Below are positions 51,962 through 62,345 of a stretch of 64,000 nucleotides of DNA, one piece after another; position 1 is the stretch's first letter, and each line of letters opens with the position of its first letter. The DNA is taken from the NCBI RefSeq assembly GCF_013266695.1, contig NZ_JABRXF010000003.1, positions 372,001 through 436,000 of the forward strand, written 5' to 3'. Source of the DNA: Hongsoonwoonella zoysiae (lineage in GTDB: Bacteria > Pseudomonadota > Alphaproteobacteria > Rhizobiales > Stappiaceae). The translations under genes were made by a program, and so were the position numbers. Below the pieces are notes generated by a model. It was not told the DNA's origin. It worked only from the letters and a program-made list of their open reading frames with translations, and ran no database searches.

Positions 51962-52969
51962 TCAGTTGACGTCCGCAAGGATATTCCCGGCATCGAAGTC
52001 ATATTGCGAGCTGCAGAATTCGCAGGTCACCTCGATCCGGTTTTCCTCTTTCGTCATGTCGCGGATTTCCTCTTCGGTGAAACTGCGCAGCATGCCCTCT
52101 ACGCGTTCTCGCGAGCAGCGGCACCGGTCCTCGACAGCCTGTGGCGTGAAAATCCGTACCCCACGTTCATGAAACAGGCGAAACAGGATCTGCTCGACGG
52201 TAAGCTCAGGGTCGGTCAGTTCCTCATCCTTGAGCGTTTCCACCAAAGTGCGCGCTTCCACCCAGGCATCATCCTCATCGACCTCATGTATGTCGGCCCC
52301 ATCCGGAGCGTCGCCCGGATGGAGGTCCGGCACGCGCATGCGCTCGGGTGCTTCGGGCAGGAACTGTGCGAGTACGCCGCCCGCACGCCAACGGTGTTTC
52401 GGCGCGCTACCTTCCTGCCGGTCCAAGATTTCGGCGACAGCAAGGCGAACCACGGTCGGGATCTGTTCCGACTGCAGGAAATAGCGGTGCGCCACCTCCT
52501 CAAGGCCGATCCCGTTCAACTCGACGATGCCCTGATAGAGCTGCATGTTCGCGCCCTGGTCGACCGTCATCGCCAGATGTCCCTTGCCCAGCAACGACGG
52601 CGCGTCGCTGCGCCCTTCCCTTTCGGCTGCGGCAACAGCATCGGCATCGAACTTCGCGCAGGCACGGAGCCCGTCCGGCGTTTCGAAGTCGACCACAAGC
52701 ATGGACACCGGACCGTCGGTCTGGGTCTGCAGCGTGAACCTGCCATCAAACTTGAGCGACGTGCCAAGCAGAGTGACGAGCGTCACCGCCTCGGCAAGGA
52801 GGCGCGATACGGACACGGGGTAGTCGTGCCGGTCGAGCATCCTGTCGAGAGAGGGGCCAAGGAACACCGCGCGGCCGCGTACGTCGAGCGGCTCCACGGC
52901 ATAGGGCAGAACGGCATCGTTGCCGGCCGGGGCAATGCCCCGGTCTTTCAATTCCTGTACGATCTTCAT
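51962..52969 (-). CDS. hslO: Hsp33-family redox-regulated chaperone HslO
   Basis: A 335-residue Hsp33. The C-terminal zinc redox switch has the four cysteines C283, C285 (CRC), C316 and C319 (CEFC). Oxidation of these releases zinc and activates the holdase. The N-terminal core keeps [14 protein letters not shown] and [13 protein letters not shown]-like acidic linker. The start overlaps the argF stop (ATGA), and gene order argD-argF-hslO is conserved in Hyphomicrobiales. Another in-frame ATG is not needed. Confidence 0.95.
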   Translation of the reverse strand: MKIVQELKDRGIAPAGNDAVLPYAVEPLDVRGRAVFLGPSLDRMLDRHDYPVSVSRLLAEAVTLVTLLGTSLKFDGRFTLQTQTDGPVSMLVVDFETPDGLRACAKFDADAVAAAEREGRSDAPSLLGKGHLAMTVDQGANMQLYQGIVELNGIGLEEVAHRYFLQSEQIPTVVRLAVAEILDRQEGSAPKHRWRAGGVLAQFLPEAPERMRVPDLHPGDAPDGADIHEVDEDDAWVEARTLVETLKDEELTDPELTVEQILFRLFHERGVRIFTPQAVEDRCRCSRERVEGMLRSFTEEEIRDMTKEENRIEVTCEFCSSQYDFDAGNILADVN

Positions 52970-53907
52970 GATGTGGGCAGAGCGTCAAAACACCAGGCTA
53001 GGATGCCCTTTTGGGCATGCAATCTGTTTTCGGCTTCATCGAAGACGACCGACTGGGGGCCGTCCATGACTTCGGATGTCACTTCCTCACCGCGATGGGC
53101 GGGCAGGCAATGCATGAATATAGCGTCCTTGTCGGCTTCCGCCATCAACTGCTCGTTGACCTGATAGGCCTTCAGCAAATTGTGACGGCGTCCTTCGTCC
53201 CCGTCTCCCATGGATACCCAGCAGTCGGTGACGACGCAGTCCACGCCCTTCACCGCAGCGAAGGGGTCGTCGGTAAGGCTGATTTCCGCGCCCATGGAGC
53301 GAGCGGTATCAACCAGTTCCGCGTTCGGCTTGAGTTCTGGCGGGGTCGCGATATTGATCGCAAACCCGAGCTTGGCCGAAGCATGGATCCATGAAGTCAG
53401 CACATTGTTGCTGTCTCCCGTCCAGGCAACCGTGCGGCCCTTGATCGAGCCTTTTTTCTCCTCGAAAGTCATGACGTCGGCCATGATCTGGCAGGGATGC
53501 GAGCGCTTGGTCAGCCCGTTGATGACAGGCACCGTCGCAGCTTCGGCCAGTTCCTCCAGATCGTCGCTGCCGAGAATGCGGATCATGATCGCATCCACAT
53601 ATCGCGAAAGCACTCGCGCCGTATCGGCAAGGGTTTCACCCCGCCCAAGCTGCATTTCGGCGCCGGTCAGCATCACCGTTTCTCCGCCCAGCTCACGCAT
53701 GCCGATATCGAACGAAATACGCGTGCGGGTGGACGGCTGCTCGAACACCATGGCAAGCACCTTGCCGGCAAGCAGACCTTCGCCCCGAATAATTCGGATA
53801 TCGCCCCGCGCGTCCTTGATGCGGCGGCTACCGTCCAGTATCGCGCGAAGCTCGTCCGCTTCCATTTCGGTAAGGTCGAGGAAATGCCGAAGCCTTGTCG
53901 AACTCAT
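52966..53907 (-). CDS. argF: Ornithine carbamoyltransferase
   Basis: A 313-residue enzyme. The carbamoyl-phosphate motif is STRTR (59-63) and the ornithine motif is [10 protein letters not shown] (266-275). It makes citrulline from ornithine and carbamoyl phosphate in arginine synthesis. It overlaps the argD stop and the hslO start, so the three genes form one transcript from the argD promoter. Confidence 0.96.
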   Translation of the reverse strand: MSSTRLRHFLDLTEMEADELRAILDGSRRIKDARGDIRIIRGEGLLAGKVLAMVFEQPSTRTRISFDIGMRELGGETVMLTGAEMQLGRGETLADTARVLSRYVDAIMIRILGSDDLEELAEAATVPVINGLTKRSHPCQIMADVMTFEEKKGSIKGRTVAWTGDSNNVLTSWIHASAKLGFAINIATPPELKPNAELVDTARSMGAEISLTDDPFAAVKGVDCVVTDCWVSMGDGDEGRRHNLLKAYQVNEQLMAEADKDAIFMHCLPAHRGEEVTSEVMDGPQSVVFDEAENRLHAQKGILAWCFDALPTS

Positions 53908-55103
53908 TCGGCAGCCCCCTTCCCCGCTTTTTCCTGAACAGCTCTCGCTGCCTTGCCAATGCGCGACACTGCTTCCTCAATCTCGTCGTCGGTGATTGTA
54001 AGCGGCGGCATGATACGCAGCACATTCTCGCCGGCACCGACGGAAAGAAGTCCGTTGGCCCTCATTTCCGCCAGGACTTCAGCGTTCGCCACCTTGCATT
54101 TGATGCCGATGTGAAGCCCCTTTCCGCGAACCTCCTCGAACACCGCCGGATGCGTATCGACAAGCGCGGCAAGTTTCTGCTTCATCAACAGCCCCTTACG
54201 CTGCACTTCTTCGAGGAAACCATCGGCGAGAAGAACGTCCAGGACGGCATTGCCAACGGCCATCGCCAGCGGATTGCCGCCATATGTGGTTCCATGTGTG
54301 CCGACGACCATCCCGGAAGCGGCCTCCTCCGTCGCAAGGCACGCGCCGAAAGGAAAGCCGCCGCCGATACCTTTCGCGACCGACATGATGTCGGGCTCGA
54401 TACCCGCCCATTCATGGGCGAAGAACTTGCCCGTGCGCCCGACGCCCGACTGGATTTCATCAAGCACCAGAAGCAGGCCGTTTTCGTCGCAGATCTCACG
54501 CAGCGCACGCAAGGTTTCCGTCGGCAGGACATTGATCCCGCCCTCGCCTTGAATAGGTTCGACAAAAATGCCCGCCGTCTCCGGCCCGATTGCAGCCTTC
54601 ACCGCATCCAGGTCGCCGAACGGGACCTGAACGAAGCCGGGCGTTTTCGGCCCGAACCCTTCCAGATATTTTTCCTGGCCGCCGGCGGCAATCGTCGCGA
54701 GCGTGCGCCCGTGGAAGGCCCCTTCGAAAGTGATGAGCTGATAGCGCCCGCTCTCGCCCCTGGCGTGGAAATACTTGCGCGCGGTCTTAATGGCGGCTTC
54801 GTTCGCCTCGGCGCCCGAATTCGTGAAGAAAACCCGGTCGGCGAACGTCGCATCAATCAGCCGCTGGCCAAGCCTTTCCTGGCCCGGGATCGTATAGACG
54901 TTCGAGACATGCCAGAGCTTCTCCGCCTGCTCTTTGAGCGCCTCGACAAGATGGGGATGCGAATGGCCAAGCGAATTCACGGCAATGCCGGCCGCGCAAT
55001 CGAGAAATCGTCGTCCGTCGACGGTAGTGAGCCAGACACCATCCCCCCGCTCGAACGCCAGTTCGGAGCGTGCATAGGTCTGATAGAGCGGCGACGCGGA
55101 CAT
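53904..55103 (-). CDS. argD: Acetylornithine/ornithine aminotransferase
   Basis: A 399-residue class III aminotransferase. The PLP lysine is Lys244 (SVAKGIGGG), preceded by the aspartate of LVLDEIQSG (Asp215) and the [10 protein letters not shown] motif (98-106). It converts N-acetylglutamate semialdehyde to N-acetylornithine. ATG at 55103 follows GAAGAGGA. An in-frame upstream start at 55163 lacks a ribosome binding site. It is first in argD-argF-hslO and diverges from gcrA. Confidence 0.96.
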   Translation of the reverse strand: MSASPLYQTYARSELAFERGDGVWLTTVDGRRFLDCAAGIAVNSLGHSHPHLVEALKEQAEKLWHVSNVYTIPGQERLGQRLIDATFADRVFFTNSGAEANEAAIKTARKYFHARGESGRYQLITFEGAFHGRTLATIAAGGQEKYLEGFGPKTPGFVQVPFGDLDAVKAAIGPETAGIFVEPIQGEGGINVLPTETLRALREICDENGLLLVLDEIQSGVGRTGKFFAHEWAGIEPDIMSVAKGIGGGFPFGACLATEEAASGMVVGTHGTTYGGNPLAMAVGNAVLDVLLADGFLEEVQRKGLLMKQKLAALVDTHPAVFEEVRGKGLHIGIKCKVANAEVLAEMRANGLLSVGAGENVLRIMPPLTITDDEIEEAVSRIGKAARAVQEKAGKGAAE

Positions 55104-55630
55104 TCCTCTTCCTCGCAGGTTCGATCGCCATATCGCGTCCGGACACTGACGGACGCAGATCATGGATATATTTCAAGAAGCTGGCAGAAATTGACACCAT
55201 CGCCCCCAATTTGGGACGGTGAGGGGCCAGTTCATTCGCGATCTTCGAAACGCATCGCAAACGCCTGCCCCAAACGACACGTGCCGCCTCGTAAAGGCGG
55301 CACGGCGTCTGGAACGTCTATATACACCGTCAGGGGGCTGTCCTGTCAAATCAAACGGCCAGTTTCCGCCAGTATCGCGAGATTCGTCAATTTTGCCATT
55401 TCTGGGGAAAACCGCAGTCATCCCCAAGGTATTGCTGTGCTCGCCTTGCGGGCAAAATGCCTCATATTGTAGATTACCAATTGTTAAATACGATATCTCG
55501 TATGGCTTGCTGACCAGCCTGCCGAAAAACAGCCTCTCCACAGCAATGGAGATGCAGGGGTGTGCTTTGCGCGCCCGAGCTGGAAGCATGCCTGAACGTT
55601 GCGGTCAAAGCGAGACGGAGAGCCTCAACA
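55104..55630. other. 527-bp divergent region between argD and gcrA
   Basis: No supported gene. It includes the argD promoter (a TTGAAA near 55170 on the minus strand), a strong hairpin GTGCCGCC-N7-GGCGGCAC (55281-55303), a GANTC site at 55381-55385, and an inverted repeat ATACGA-TATC-TCGTAT at 55486-55501. The GANTC site is of interest because gcrA and CcrM-methylated promoters are linked. Confidence 0.6.
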
Positions 55631-56161
55631 ATGACCTGGACAACCGAACGCGTCGATCTGCTCAAGAAGCTTTGGAGCGACGGCCTGAGTGCAAGCCAGA
55701 TCGCCGGAGAGCTCGGCGGCGTCACGCGTAACGCCGTGATCGGAAAGGTGCACCGCCTAGGACTGTCCGGCCGCGCGAAGGCTCCCGCCCCGCAACAGAA
55801 GGCACGCAGAACCGTTTCCAAGCCAGCATCCGGGACAGGCGCCGGATCAGCGCCGTCCTACAGCCGCGGTGGCGGCGGCGCGCCTCACACCCATGGTGCG
55901 ACGGCGTTGAAGATGGAAACCACTCCCGCACCCGCGCCCGTATCGAAGGAGCAGCCGGTCGCCGAGCTGGTGCCGATGGCGAAGAAGGCGACGATCCTTC
56001 AGCTCACCGAGCGGACCTGCAAGTGGCCAATCGGCGACCCGAGCACCGAGGACTTTTATTTCTGCGGCAATCCGTCGGATCCGAGCGTGCCCTATTGCGC
56101 CTATCACTGCAGGATGGCCTATCAGCCCGCGACCGACCGCAAGCGCAGGGCCGCGGGCTAG
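55631..56161 (+). CDS. gcrA: GcrA-family cell cycle regulator
   Basis: A 176-residue GcrA. The N-terminal DNA-binding part is MTWTTERVDLLKKLWSDGLS, then SQIAGELGGVTRNAVIGKVHRLGLSGR (quoted in pieces, residues 1-48). The C-terminal domain that binds the sigma-70 region keeps CKWPIGDP, FCGNP and YCAYHCRMAYQP, with cysteines. GcrA is a sigma-70 co-activator that reads CcrM-methylated GANTC sites. ATG at 55631 fits the universal MTWTxERV start. Confidence 0.96.
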   Translation: MTWTTERVDLLKKLWSDGLSASQIAGELGGVTRNAVIGKVHRLGLSGRAKAPAPQQKARRTVSKPASGTGAGSAPSYSRGGGGAPHTHGATALKMETTPAPAPVSKEQPVAELVPMAKKATILQLTERTCKWPIGDPSTEDFYFCGNPSDPSVPYCAYHCRMAYQPATDRKRRAAG

Positions 56162-56216
56162 GTTCTACAACCGGGCCCCTCACATCAGCCGCGACAGTCG
56201 GCGGGGAAGTGCTTTT

Positions 56217-56654
56217 TTGCAGGAACGTGAACCGAAGCTTATCCCCGAATTGCTCGTCAGGGATATCCAGTCAAGCCTCTCCTTCTGGCGCGGCTTGATC
56301 GGTTTCAAGGTGATCTATGAACGTCCGGAAGAGCGGTTTGCCTGCATAAACCTTGATGGAGCACGCCTCCTGCTCGAAGAAAGGCAGGAAAATGTGCGCC
56401 AATGGGTGCCGACCGAACTGGTTCCGCCGCTGGGTCGGGGCATCAATTTGCAGATCGAGGTTCGCACTCTGGAGCCGATCATCCAAAAACTGTCGGAAGC
56501 CGCATGGCCTCTCTTCATGGCGCCGGAAGTAAAATAGTATCGGGTGGGCGAAGTCGAGGCCGGGCAAAGGCAGTTCCTCGTTCAAGATCCCGATGGCTAT
56601 CTTCTTCGGCTTGCAGAAGACCTGGGTGAACGGCCTGCGCTCGCCGCTGGTTAA
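56217..56654 (+). pseudogene. VOC-family (bleomycin resistance/glyoxalase-like) gene with an internal amber codon
   Basis: The frame from TTG at 56217 is one continuous VOC domain except for TAG at 56535-56537. Upstream it reads IPELLVRDIQSSLSFWRGLIGF, YERPEERFACI and GRGINLQIEV. After the TAG it continues in frame: YRVGEVEAGQRQFLVQDPDG and YLLRLAEDLG to TAA at 56654. In relatives I know, the position is Trp (K-W-Y-R), so a single TGG to TAG change fits. No ATG start is seen either. It may be decaying, or it could be suppressed. Its end overlaps the phoB stop by four bases. Confidence 0.75.
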
Positions 56655-57349
56655 TCCTCCGCCGCAAACTGATCGTTGAAGGCATAGCCCGCTCCACGCA
56701 CGGTGCGGATCGGATCCTTCGTGCGGCCACGGTTGATCGACTTCCTGAGGCGGCCGACATGAACGTCCACCGTGCGCTCATCCACATAGACGTCATGCCC
56801 CCAGACACCGTCGAGCAGTTGCTCGCGCGAGAAAACGCGGCCCGGCGACGTCATCAGGAATTCCAGGAGACGAAACTCGGTCGGCCCAAGATGGATTTCC
56901 CGTCCTTTGCGGCGGACGCGATGGGTTTCCCGATCGAGCTCGATATCGCCGGAGCGAAGGATGGTGGAAACGACCTCGGGCTTTGCTCGGCGAAGGATCG
57001 CGCGCACGCGTGCCATGAGCTCGGGCACGGAAAAGGGTTTTACCACGTAATCATCCGCACCTGTGGCGAGGCCGCGAATGCGCTCCGATTCCTCGCCACG
57101 CGCCGTGAGCATGATCACCGGAAGGCGCTCCGTCTCGGAACGGGCGCGCAGGCGCCGGCAAAGCTCTATGCCGGAAATCCCCGGAAGCATCCAATCCAGA
57201 AGCAGAAGGTCCGGCTGATCCTCGCGCAGCCGTAATTCGGCGTCATCGCCACGTGCGCAAACCTCGACCGAATACCCCTCGGCTTCAAGATTGTATCGCA
57301 GAAGAAGGCTTAGCGGCTCCTCGTCCTCGACAACTAGAACCTTCGGCAT
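56651..57349 (-). CDS. phoB: Phosphate regulon response regulator PhoB
   Basis: A 232-residue OmpR-family response regulator. The phosphoacceptor is Asp52 (LLLDWMLPG), with K in VVKPFSVPE. The C-terminal winged helix is typical (FRLLEFLMTSPGRVFSREQLLDGVWG). It is phosphorylated by PhoR under phosphate limitation and binds Pho boxes. It is the last gene of the minus-strand pho cluster, 69 bp after phoU. Confidence 0.95.
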   Translation of the reverse strand: MPKVLVVEDEEPLSLLLRYNLEAEGYSVEVCARGDDAELRLREDQPDLLLLDWMLPGISGIELCRRLRARSETERLPVIMLTARGEESERIRGLATGADDYVVKPFSVPELMARVRAILRRAKPEVVSTILRSGDIELDRETHRVRRKGREIHLGPTEFRLLEFLMTSPGRVFSREQLLDGVWGHDVYVDERTVDVHVGRLRKSINRGRTKDPIRTVRGAGYAFNDQFAAED

Positions 57350-57418
57350 TCCACCCCTCTCTGTTCAAAAAGGCGAGGACCGGTATCCCGGCGCATTCCC
57401 AAAAGGCTACTCGCTATC

Positions 57419-58129
57419 TCAGGTCTTCTCGCTGTCGACGAAACCTGTTTCGTCGACCTTCGGGCGCTCATCCTGCGGCTGCGAGCCAGTCACCATATAA
57501 GTGACATTCTCCGCGATATTCGTCGCATGATCCCCGATGCGCTCTATGTTCTTTGCGCAGAACAGAAGATGAGCGCAGATCGAAATCTGGCGCGGGTCTT
57601 CCATCATGTATGTCAGCAACTCGCGAAAGATCGATGTGTAGATCGCGTCGATCTCATCGTCACGTTCACGCACCGCGTCGGCCGCTTCTGCGTCGCGTTC
57701 GGCATATGCGTCAAGCACGGCCTTGAGCTGCTGTTGCGCAAGTTCGGCCATATGCTCCACGCCGAGAGCGAAGCGCTTGGAATTGAAGCTGTCATCGATG
57801 GCGACCACGCGCTTGGCGATATTCTTGGCAAGATCGCCAACGCGTTCCAGATCGCTTGAGATGCGCATGGCGGCAACAATGTCACGCAGGTCCTGCGCCA
57901 TCGGCTGGCGACGCGCGATCGTCAAAACGGCCGCCTCCTCGAGCTCATGCTGAAGCTGATCGAGCCGCTTGTCGGTCTGCACGATCCTCTGCGCCTGTTC
58001 GCTGTCCTTGCGCACAAGCGCGCTCACCGCGTCATTCACCATGGTTTCGGCGAGCCCGCCCATCTCGGCAACCCGGCTGGCCAGGCTTTTCAGCTCGTCG
58101 TCGTAAGATGTGACCGTGTGTTGTGGCAT
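57419..58129 (-). CDS. phoU: Phosphate signalling protein PhoU
   Basis: A 236-residue all-helical PhoU with two three-helix repeats. The acidic motif pairs E/DxxxD are visible in each half (ISSDLERVGDLAKNIAKR and LFCAKNIERIGDHATNIAEN). It holds PhoR inactive in phosphate-rich cells through contact with PstB. ATG at 58129 follows GGGAGCAAACC. An upstream start at 58174 would add residues without homology. pstB lies 81 bp upstream. Confidence 0.95.
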   Translation of the reverse strand: MPQHTVTSYDDELKSLASRVAEMGGLAETMVNDAVSALVRKDSEQAQRIVQTDKRLDQLQHELEEAAVLTIARRQPMAQDLRDIVAAMRISSDLERVGDLAKNIAKRVVAIDDSFNSKRFALGVEHMAELAQQQLKAVLDAYAERDAEAADAVRERDDEIDAIYTSIFRELLTYMMEDPRQISICAHLLFCAKNIERIGDHATNIAENVTYMVTGSQPQDERPKVDETGFVDSEKT

Positions 58130-58210
58130 GGTTTGCTCCCTCCAAAAGAGCGAGATTTCTCTGGTCGGCGCCAATCGTTCGCGGCTGTCGCGCTGCTGCG
58201 GCGATAGCGA

Positions 58211-59056
58211 CTATCCGAAGCGGCCGGTGATATAGTCCTGCGTGCGTCTGTCCCTTGGATTGGTGAACATATCCTGCGTCGGTCCTTCCTCCACCAGAAC
58301 GCCAAGGTGGAAGAACGCCGTGCGCTGGGAAACGCGGGCTGCCTGCTGCATGGAGTGCGTCACGATGACGATCGTGTAGTTTTCACGCAACTCGTCGATC
58401 AGTTCCTCGACCTTCGCCGTTGCAATCGGATCGAGTGCCGAGCACGGCTCGTCCATCAGGATCACTTCGGGGCTCACCGCTATCGCGCGCGCAATGCAAA
58501 GGCGCTGCTGCTGGCCGCCGGAAAGGCCGGTACCCGGCGCATCAAGGCGATCCTTCACCTCTTCGTACAGGCCTGCCTTTTGAAGGCTTGCGGCGACGAT
58601 ATCGTCGAGCTCCGGCTTGGAGCGCGCAAGCCCGTGTATACGCGGACCGTAGGCGACGTTCTCGTAAATCGACTTCGGGAACGGGTTCGGCTTCTGGAAC
58701 ACCATTCCGACGCGGGCGCGAAGTTCCACGACGTCGATCGACGGATCGTAGATGTTCATCCCGTCAAGGGTGATATCGCCAGCCACGCGGCAGATGTCGA
58801 TCGTATCGTTCATGCGGTTCAGGCAACGCAAAAACGTTGACTTTCCGCAGCCCGAAGGGCCGATCAGCGCCGTGACCTGACGCTTGCGAATGTCGAGGTC
58901 GACGTCGAACAGCGCCTGCTTGTCTCCGTAGTGAACGCAGACCTTTTCGCCGCGCATCTTGATCGGATCGCCGTCGGCGGTGACGGCACTTGCTCCCATA
59001 TCGGCAATCTCCGCTGCGGCGGCGGCCATCGGGTTCATGGTTGCATCCATGGACAT
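58211..59056 (-). CDS. pstB: Phosphate ABC transporter ATP-binding protein PstB
   Basis: A 281-residue ABC ATPase. Walker A is GPSGCGKST, the Q-loop [18 protein letters not shown] is the PstB signature, the LSGGQQQR motif follows and Walker B is [12 protein letters not shown]. An Ala-rich N-terminal extension of ~30 residues precedes the core. Several ATGs near the start (59056 and 59038) leave the exact start open. It is 18 bp after pstA. Confidence 0.95.
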   Translation of the reverse strand: MSMDATMNPMAAAAAEIADMGASAVTADGDPIKMRGEKVCVHYGDKQALFDVDLDIRKRQVTALIGPSGCGKSTFLRCLNRMNDTIDICRVAGDITLDGMNIYDPSIDVVELRARVGMVFQKPNPFPKSIYENVAYGPRIHGLARSKPELDDIVAASLQKAGLYEEVKDRLDAPGTGLSGGQQQRLCIARAIAVSPEVILMDEPCSALDPIATAKVEELIDELRENYTIVIVTHSMQQAARVSQRTAFFHLGVLVEEGPTQDMFTNPRDRRTQDYITGRFG

Positions 59057-59074
59057 GTCGTCACCTCTTAAAAT

Positions 59075-60895
59075 TCACCAACGCCGCTCGAAGCGTTTGC
59101 GCAGGATAATCGCGATCGCATTCATCAGGATCAGGAAAGCCAGCAGCACCATGATCGCTGCAGAGGTCTTCTGCTGGAACGCGGGCTCGGGAAAATCGGC
59201 CCACATATAGATCTGGACAGGCAGAACGGTCGAAGGGTCGAGCGGGCCACCCGGAATATCCACGATGAAGGCCACCATGCCGATCATCAGAAGCGGCGCG
59301 GTTTCACCCAGGGCCTGCGCCATGCCGATGATCGTGCCGGTGAAGATGCCCGGCATCGCAAGCGGCAGCACGTGGTGGAATACGGTCTGGATTTTCGATG
59401 CGCCGATGCCAAGTGCCGCCTCGCGGATCGATGGTGGTACGGCCTTCAGGGCTGCGCGCGCGGCGATGATGATAGTCGGCAGCGTCATCAGCGCAAGCAC
59501 CATGCCGCCGACCAGCGGCGCGGATCGCGGTAAGCCGAATATATTCAGGAACACCGCAAGACCCAGCAGGCCGAAGACGATCGACGGAACGGCCGCGAGA
59601 TTGTTGATGTTCACCTCGATAAGATGCGTGATCCGGTTCTTCGGCGCGAATTCCTCAAGATAGATGGCAGCCGCCACGCCGATGGGGAACGACAGGGCAA
59701 GCGTGACCAGCATCGTATAGAACGATCCGACCACCGCGCCCCATATTCCGGCCATTTCCGGCTCACGGCTGGCGCCCGAGGTGAAGAAGATCGTATTGAG
59801 CTTGCTTTCGACGAGGCCTCTGCCTGCCAGATAGTCGGTATAGGCGATTTCCTGGTCGGAGAACTTGCGCGAAGACTCCGGCGTGTCGATACGCTTGATA
59901 CGCCAGTCGCCGGCCGCCGCTTCTACTTCCGACTGGAGCGGGATATAGGCGGTGCCTTCGATCATGGTCGCATCGACCGTTTCGACCTTGACGACACCGC
60001 CATTGATCTCGACGAGATAGGAGGCATTATCGGCGGTGAGCTGCTCGGAACCGTTATCGCCGGTTGCCCGCTGTTCCAGGCTTTCAGCCTGGGAGTCCAG
60101 GCTTTCGATTTGATCCTGGACAGACGCAAGCGTGCTCTTGTCGCGCTCAAGCTGCGTCTCCAGTCGGCGCTTCGCAGGCCCTTCGGCTTCCGCAACCCGG
60201 CGCTCTATCTCCGGTATCGAAGCTTCGAGGCTGCGCACGCTGCGCTGCTTGGCTTCGATCTCGCCTCGCAGTCGCTGCGCCTCTTTACCAAGGCCGGCCT
60301 TCACTTCGGCCAAGATGTCGCGAAAATCATCGGAGGTGGAGAGAATCCGCACCGTGCCTTCAGTGCCCACGGGGCTTGCGATCCCCTGCCCGGCCCCAAC
60401 TGAAGAGGTGGTGATCATGCCTTTCACATAAAGGTCGGCGAAGTCGGATAGCGGGATTGGCCGTGGCTGTTCGGTGCCGAGCATCGAGACATCGTCGAGG
60501 ACCTCGTTTCTCAGCACGATGTTTGCGCCACTGGAGACAAGCGAATAAAGCACCCGTCGGTTCCGACGGTCCGAGGCGAAGGGAAGCTCGGCCTTCAGCG
60601 CGTCGCGGATAATCGCGTTGTAGTCGGCAGCCTGCGGATCGGAAGGGTCGACATTTTCGACGGAGAGATCAATCGGCAAGGTCACGTAGTTGAACGTGAA
60701 TGCCGGGAAGCCCTTTGAGACGATTGTTGAAAGCAACAGTATAAGGAAGAAGGCCGCAAGGCTTACGGCACCGATTCCATAGGCCTTGAAGCGGGCTTCG
60801 GCGCTGTAGCGCTTTGCGAGGCGCTTCTTCGCTTCTGCGCTGGTGTGAAGGTCTCCCGCCGAAGAAGCGGTCGCCTTGTGTGCGATTTCAGTCAT
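59075..60895 (-). CDS. pstA: Phosphate ABC transporter permease PstA with a periplasmic coiled-coil insertion
   Basis: A 606-residue permease, about twice the E. coli PstA length. The first membrane helix is at ~38-60. A large extracytoplasmic part (about 61-380) corresponds to the DUF3333-type N-terminal domain of alphaproteobacterial PstA, and holds a charged coiled coil at about 200-280 (AQRLRGEIEAKQRSVRSLE, RRLETQLERDKSTLASVQDQ). The permease core (~385-600) has the usual five helices and the EAA-like AALGIGASKIQTVFHHVLP. It overlaps pstC by eight bases. The insertion is longer than I recall for relatives. Confidence 0.93.
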   Translation of the reverse strand: MTEIAHKATASSAGDLHTSAEAKKRLAKRYSAEARFKAYGIGAVSLAAFFLILLLSTIVSKGFPAFTFNYVTLPIDLSVENVDPSDPQAADYNAIIRDALKAELPFASDRRNRRVLYSLVSSGANIVLRNEVLDDVSMLGTEQPRPIPLSDFADLYVKGMITTSSVGAGQGIASPVGTEGTVRILSTSDDFRDILAEVKAGLGKEAQRLRGEIEAKQRSVRSLEASIPEIERRVAEAEGPAKRRLETQLERDKSTLASVQDQIESLDSQAESLEQRATGDNGSEQLTADNASYLVEINGGVVKVETVDATMIEGTAYIPLQSEVEAAAGDWRIKRIDTPESSRKFSDQEIAYTDYLAGRGLVESKLNTIFFTSGASREPEMAGIWGAVVGSFYTMLVTLALSFPIGVAAAIYLEEFAPKNRITHLIEVNINNLAAVPSIVFGLLGLAVFLNIFGLPRSAPLVGGMVLALMTLPTIIIAARAALKAVPPSIREAALGIGASKIQTVFHHVLPLAMPGIFTGTIIGMAQALGETAPLLMIGMVAFIVDIPGGPLDPSTVLPVQIYMWADFPEPAFQQKTSAAIMVLLAFLILMNAIAIILRKRFERRW

Positions 60896-62276
60896 ACTGT
60901 TCCCTGTATTTCTGAACCACGCGCAGCGCGATGATGTTGAGCAGAAGCGTTATGCAGAAGAGCAGCAGGCCGAGCGCGAAGGCTGCCAGGGTCTTGGCGC
61001 TGTCGAACTCCTGGTCACCGATGAGAAGAGTGACGATCTGAACAGTGACCGTCGTAACCGCCTCCAGCGGATTGACAGTCAGGTTCGCGGCGAGACCCGC
61101 TGCCATGACGACGATCATCGTTTCGCCGATCGCCCGCGAGATCGCCAGGATCAACGCCGAGACAATGCCGGGAAGTGCCGCCGGAAGCACGACTTTGCGG
61201 ATCGTTTCGGATTTTGTGGCGCCAAGCCCAGCAGACCCGTCGCGCAGCGACTGCGGTACGGCGTTGATCACGTCGTCCGATAGCGAGGAGACGAAGGGTA
61301 TGATCATGATGCCCATGACCACACCAGCGGCCAAGGCCGATTCCGAGGAAACCGACAAGCCCAGGCTTTCGCCAAAACCTCTGAAGGCTGGCGCTACAGT
61401 CAGGGCGGCGAAGAAGCCGTAGACCACCGTCGGGATGCCGGCCAGAATTTCGAGGACGGGCTTCGCCACCGCCCGGACCGGCCGCGAGGCGTAGTCGGAA
61501 AGATAGATCGCCGAAAGAAGCCCGATGGGTGCGGCCACCAGGATGGCGATCATAGTGATCAGCATGGTGCCGACGAGAAGCGGGATCGCGCCGAATATCT
61601 CGGAGTTTACATCGCCCGCTTCCGCGCCCGCACCCTCGAACGCGCTCTGCGGGCTCCAGTGGGTGCCGAAAATGAAATCGAAGACTGGAACCTGACGGAA
61701 GAACAGGAGCGATTCGAAGATCAGCGACAGGACGATGCCGATCGTCGTGAAGATGGCGACCGCAGAGCAAGCGGCGAGAAACACCATCGTCGTGCGCTCG
61801 ACCACGTGGCGAGCGCGCATACGCGGCGCGATCTTCCTGAACCCGTAGATGAAGCCGAGCGCGACCAGCGCCGCCATGACGACGGTCATACCGACCTCGC
61901 TATAGCTGCGATACGTCTTGAAAAGTTCCGCAGCCTGCTCCTTTGCATCATCGGTAAAGCCGACGATGCCGCCGAATGCGATGGCGCGGGCGTCGCGTAG
62001 AAACACGTCGAGTTCTGGCTTGCCGAGACCGGAAACTACCGAAGCGCTTTGCGAAATCACCGCACTGTCGATCAACCTCGGAGCGGCAATCGACCAAACG
62101 ACCAGCACGAAGGACGCCGGAAGAACAGTGACGATCACAAGAAAACCGCCGTGAAACGATGGTCTGGAATGCAGTTTCGAATAATCCCCATCGACAATCT
62201 GGCCCGACCGCGAACGGCCGGCGAAATATGCCATGACGGCGAGCCCGGCGAGGATCAGCAAAATTGTCCAGAACAT
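60888..62276 (-). CDS. pstC: Phosphate ABC transporter permease PstC
   Basis: A 462-residue permease. Two or three N-terminal helices with an extracytoplasmic loop precede the core, again longer than E. coli PstC. The permease loop reads GSAGLGATKSETIRKVVLPAALPG, and PTVVYGFFAAL is typical of PstC. It pairs with PstA. It is 109 bp after pstS, separated by a hairpin. Confidence 0.95.
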   Translation of the reverse strand: MFWTILLILAGLAVMAYFAGRSRSGQIVDGDYSKLHSRPSFHGGFLVIVTVLPASFVLVVWSIAAPRLIDSAVISQSASVVSGLGKPELDVFLRDARAIAFGGIVGFTDDAKEQAAELFKTYRSYSEVGMTVVMAALVALGFIYGFRKIAPRMRARHVVERTTMVFLAACSAVAIFTTIGIVLSLIFESLLFFRQVPVFDFIFGTHWSPQSAFEGAGAEAGDVNSEIFGAIPLLVGTMLITMIAILVAAPIGLLSAIYLSDYASRPVRAVAKPVLEILAGIPTVVYGFFAALTVAPAFRGFGESLGLSVSSESALAAGVVMGIMIIPFVSSLSDDVINAVPQSLRDGSAGLGATKSETIRKVVLPAALPGIVSALILAISRAIGETMIVVMAAGLAANLTVNPLEAVTTVTVQIVTLLIGDQEFDSAKTLAAFALGLLLFCITLLLNIIALRVVQKYREQYD

Positions 62277-62345
62277 GACACGTCCCGATGGGTTGGGGGA
62301 AATTGCTTCAGGGCGGCATCGAGGGCGGCCCGTAAAGTGCCGCGA

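Noticed and set aside
53895-55472. A long plus-strand frame opposite argD
   Set aside because: Opposite strand to a firm aminotransferase gene, with a composition typical of a shadow frame.
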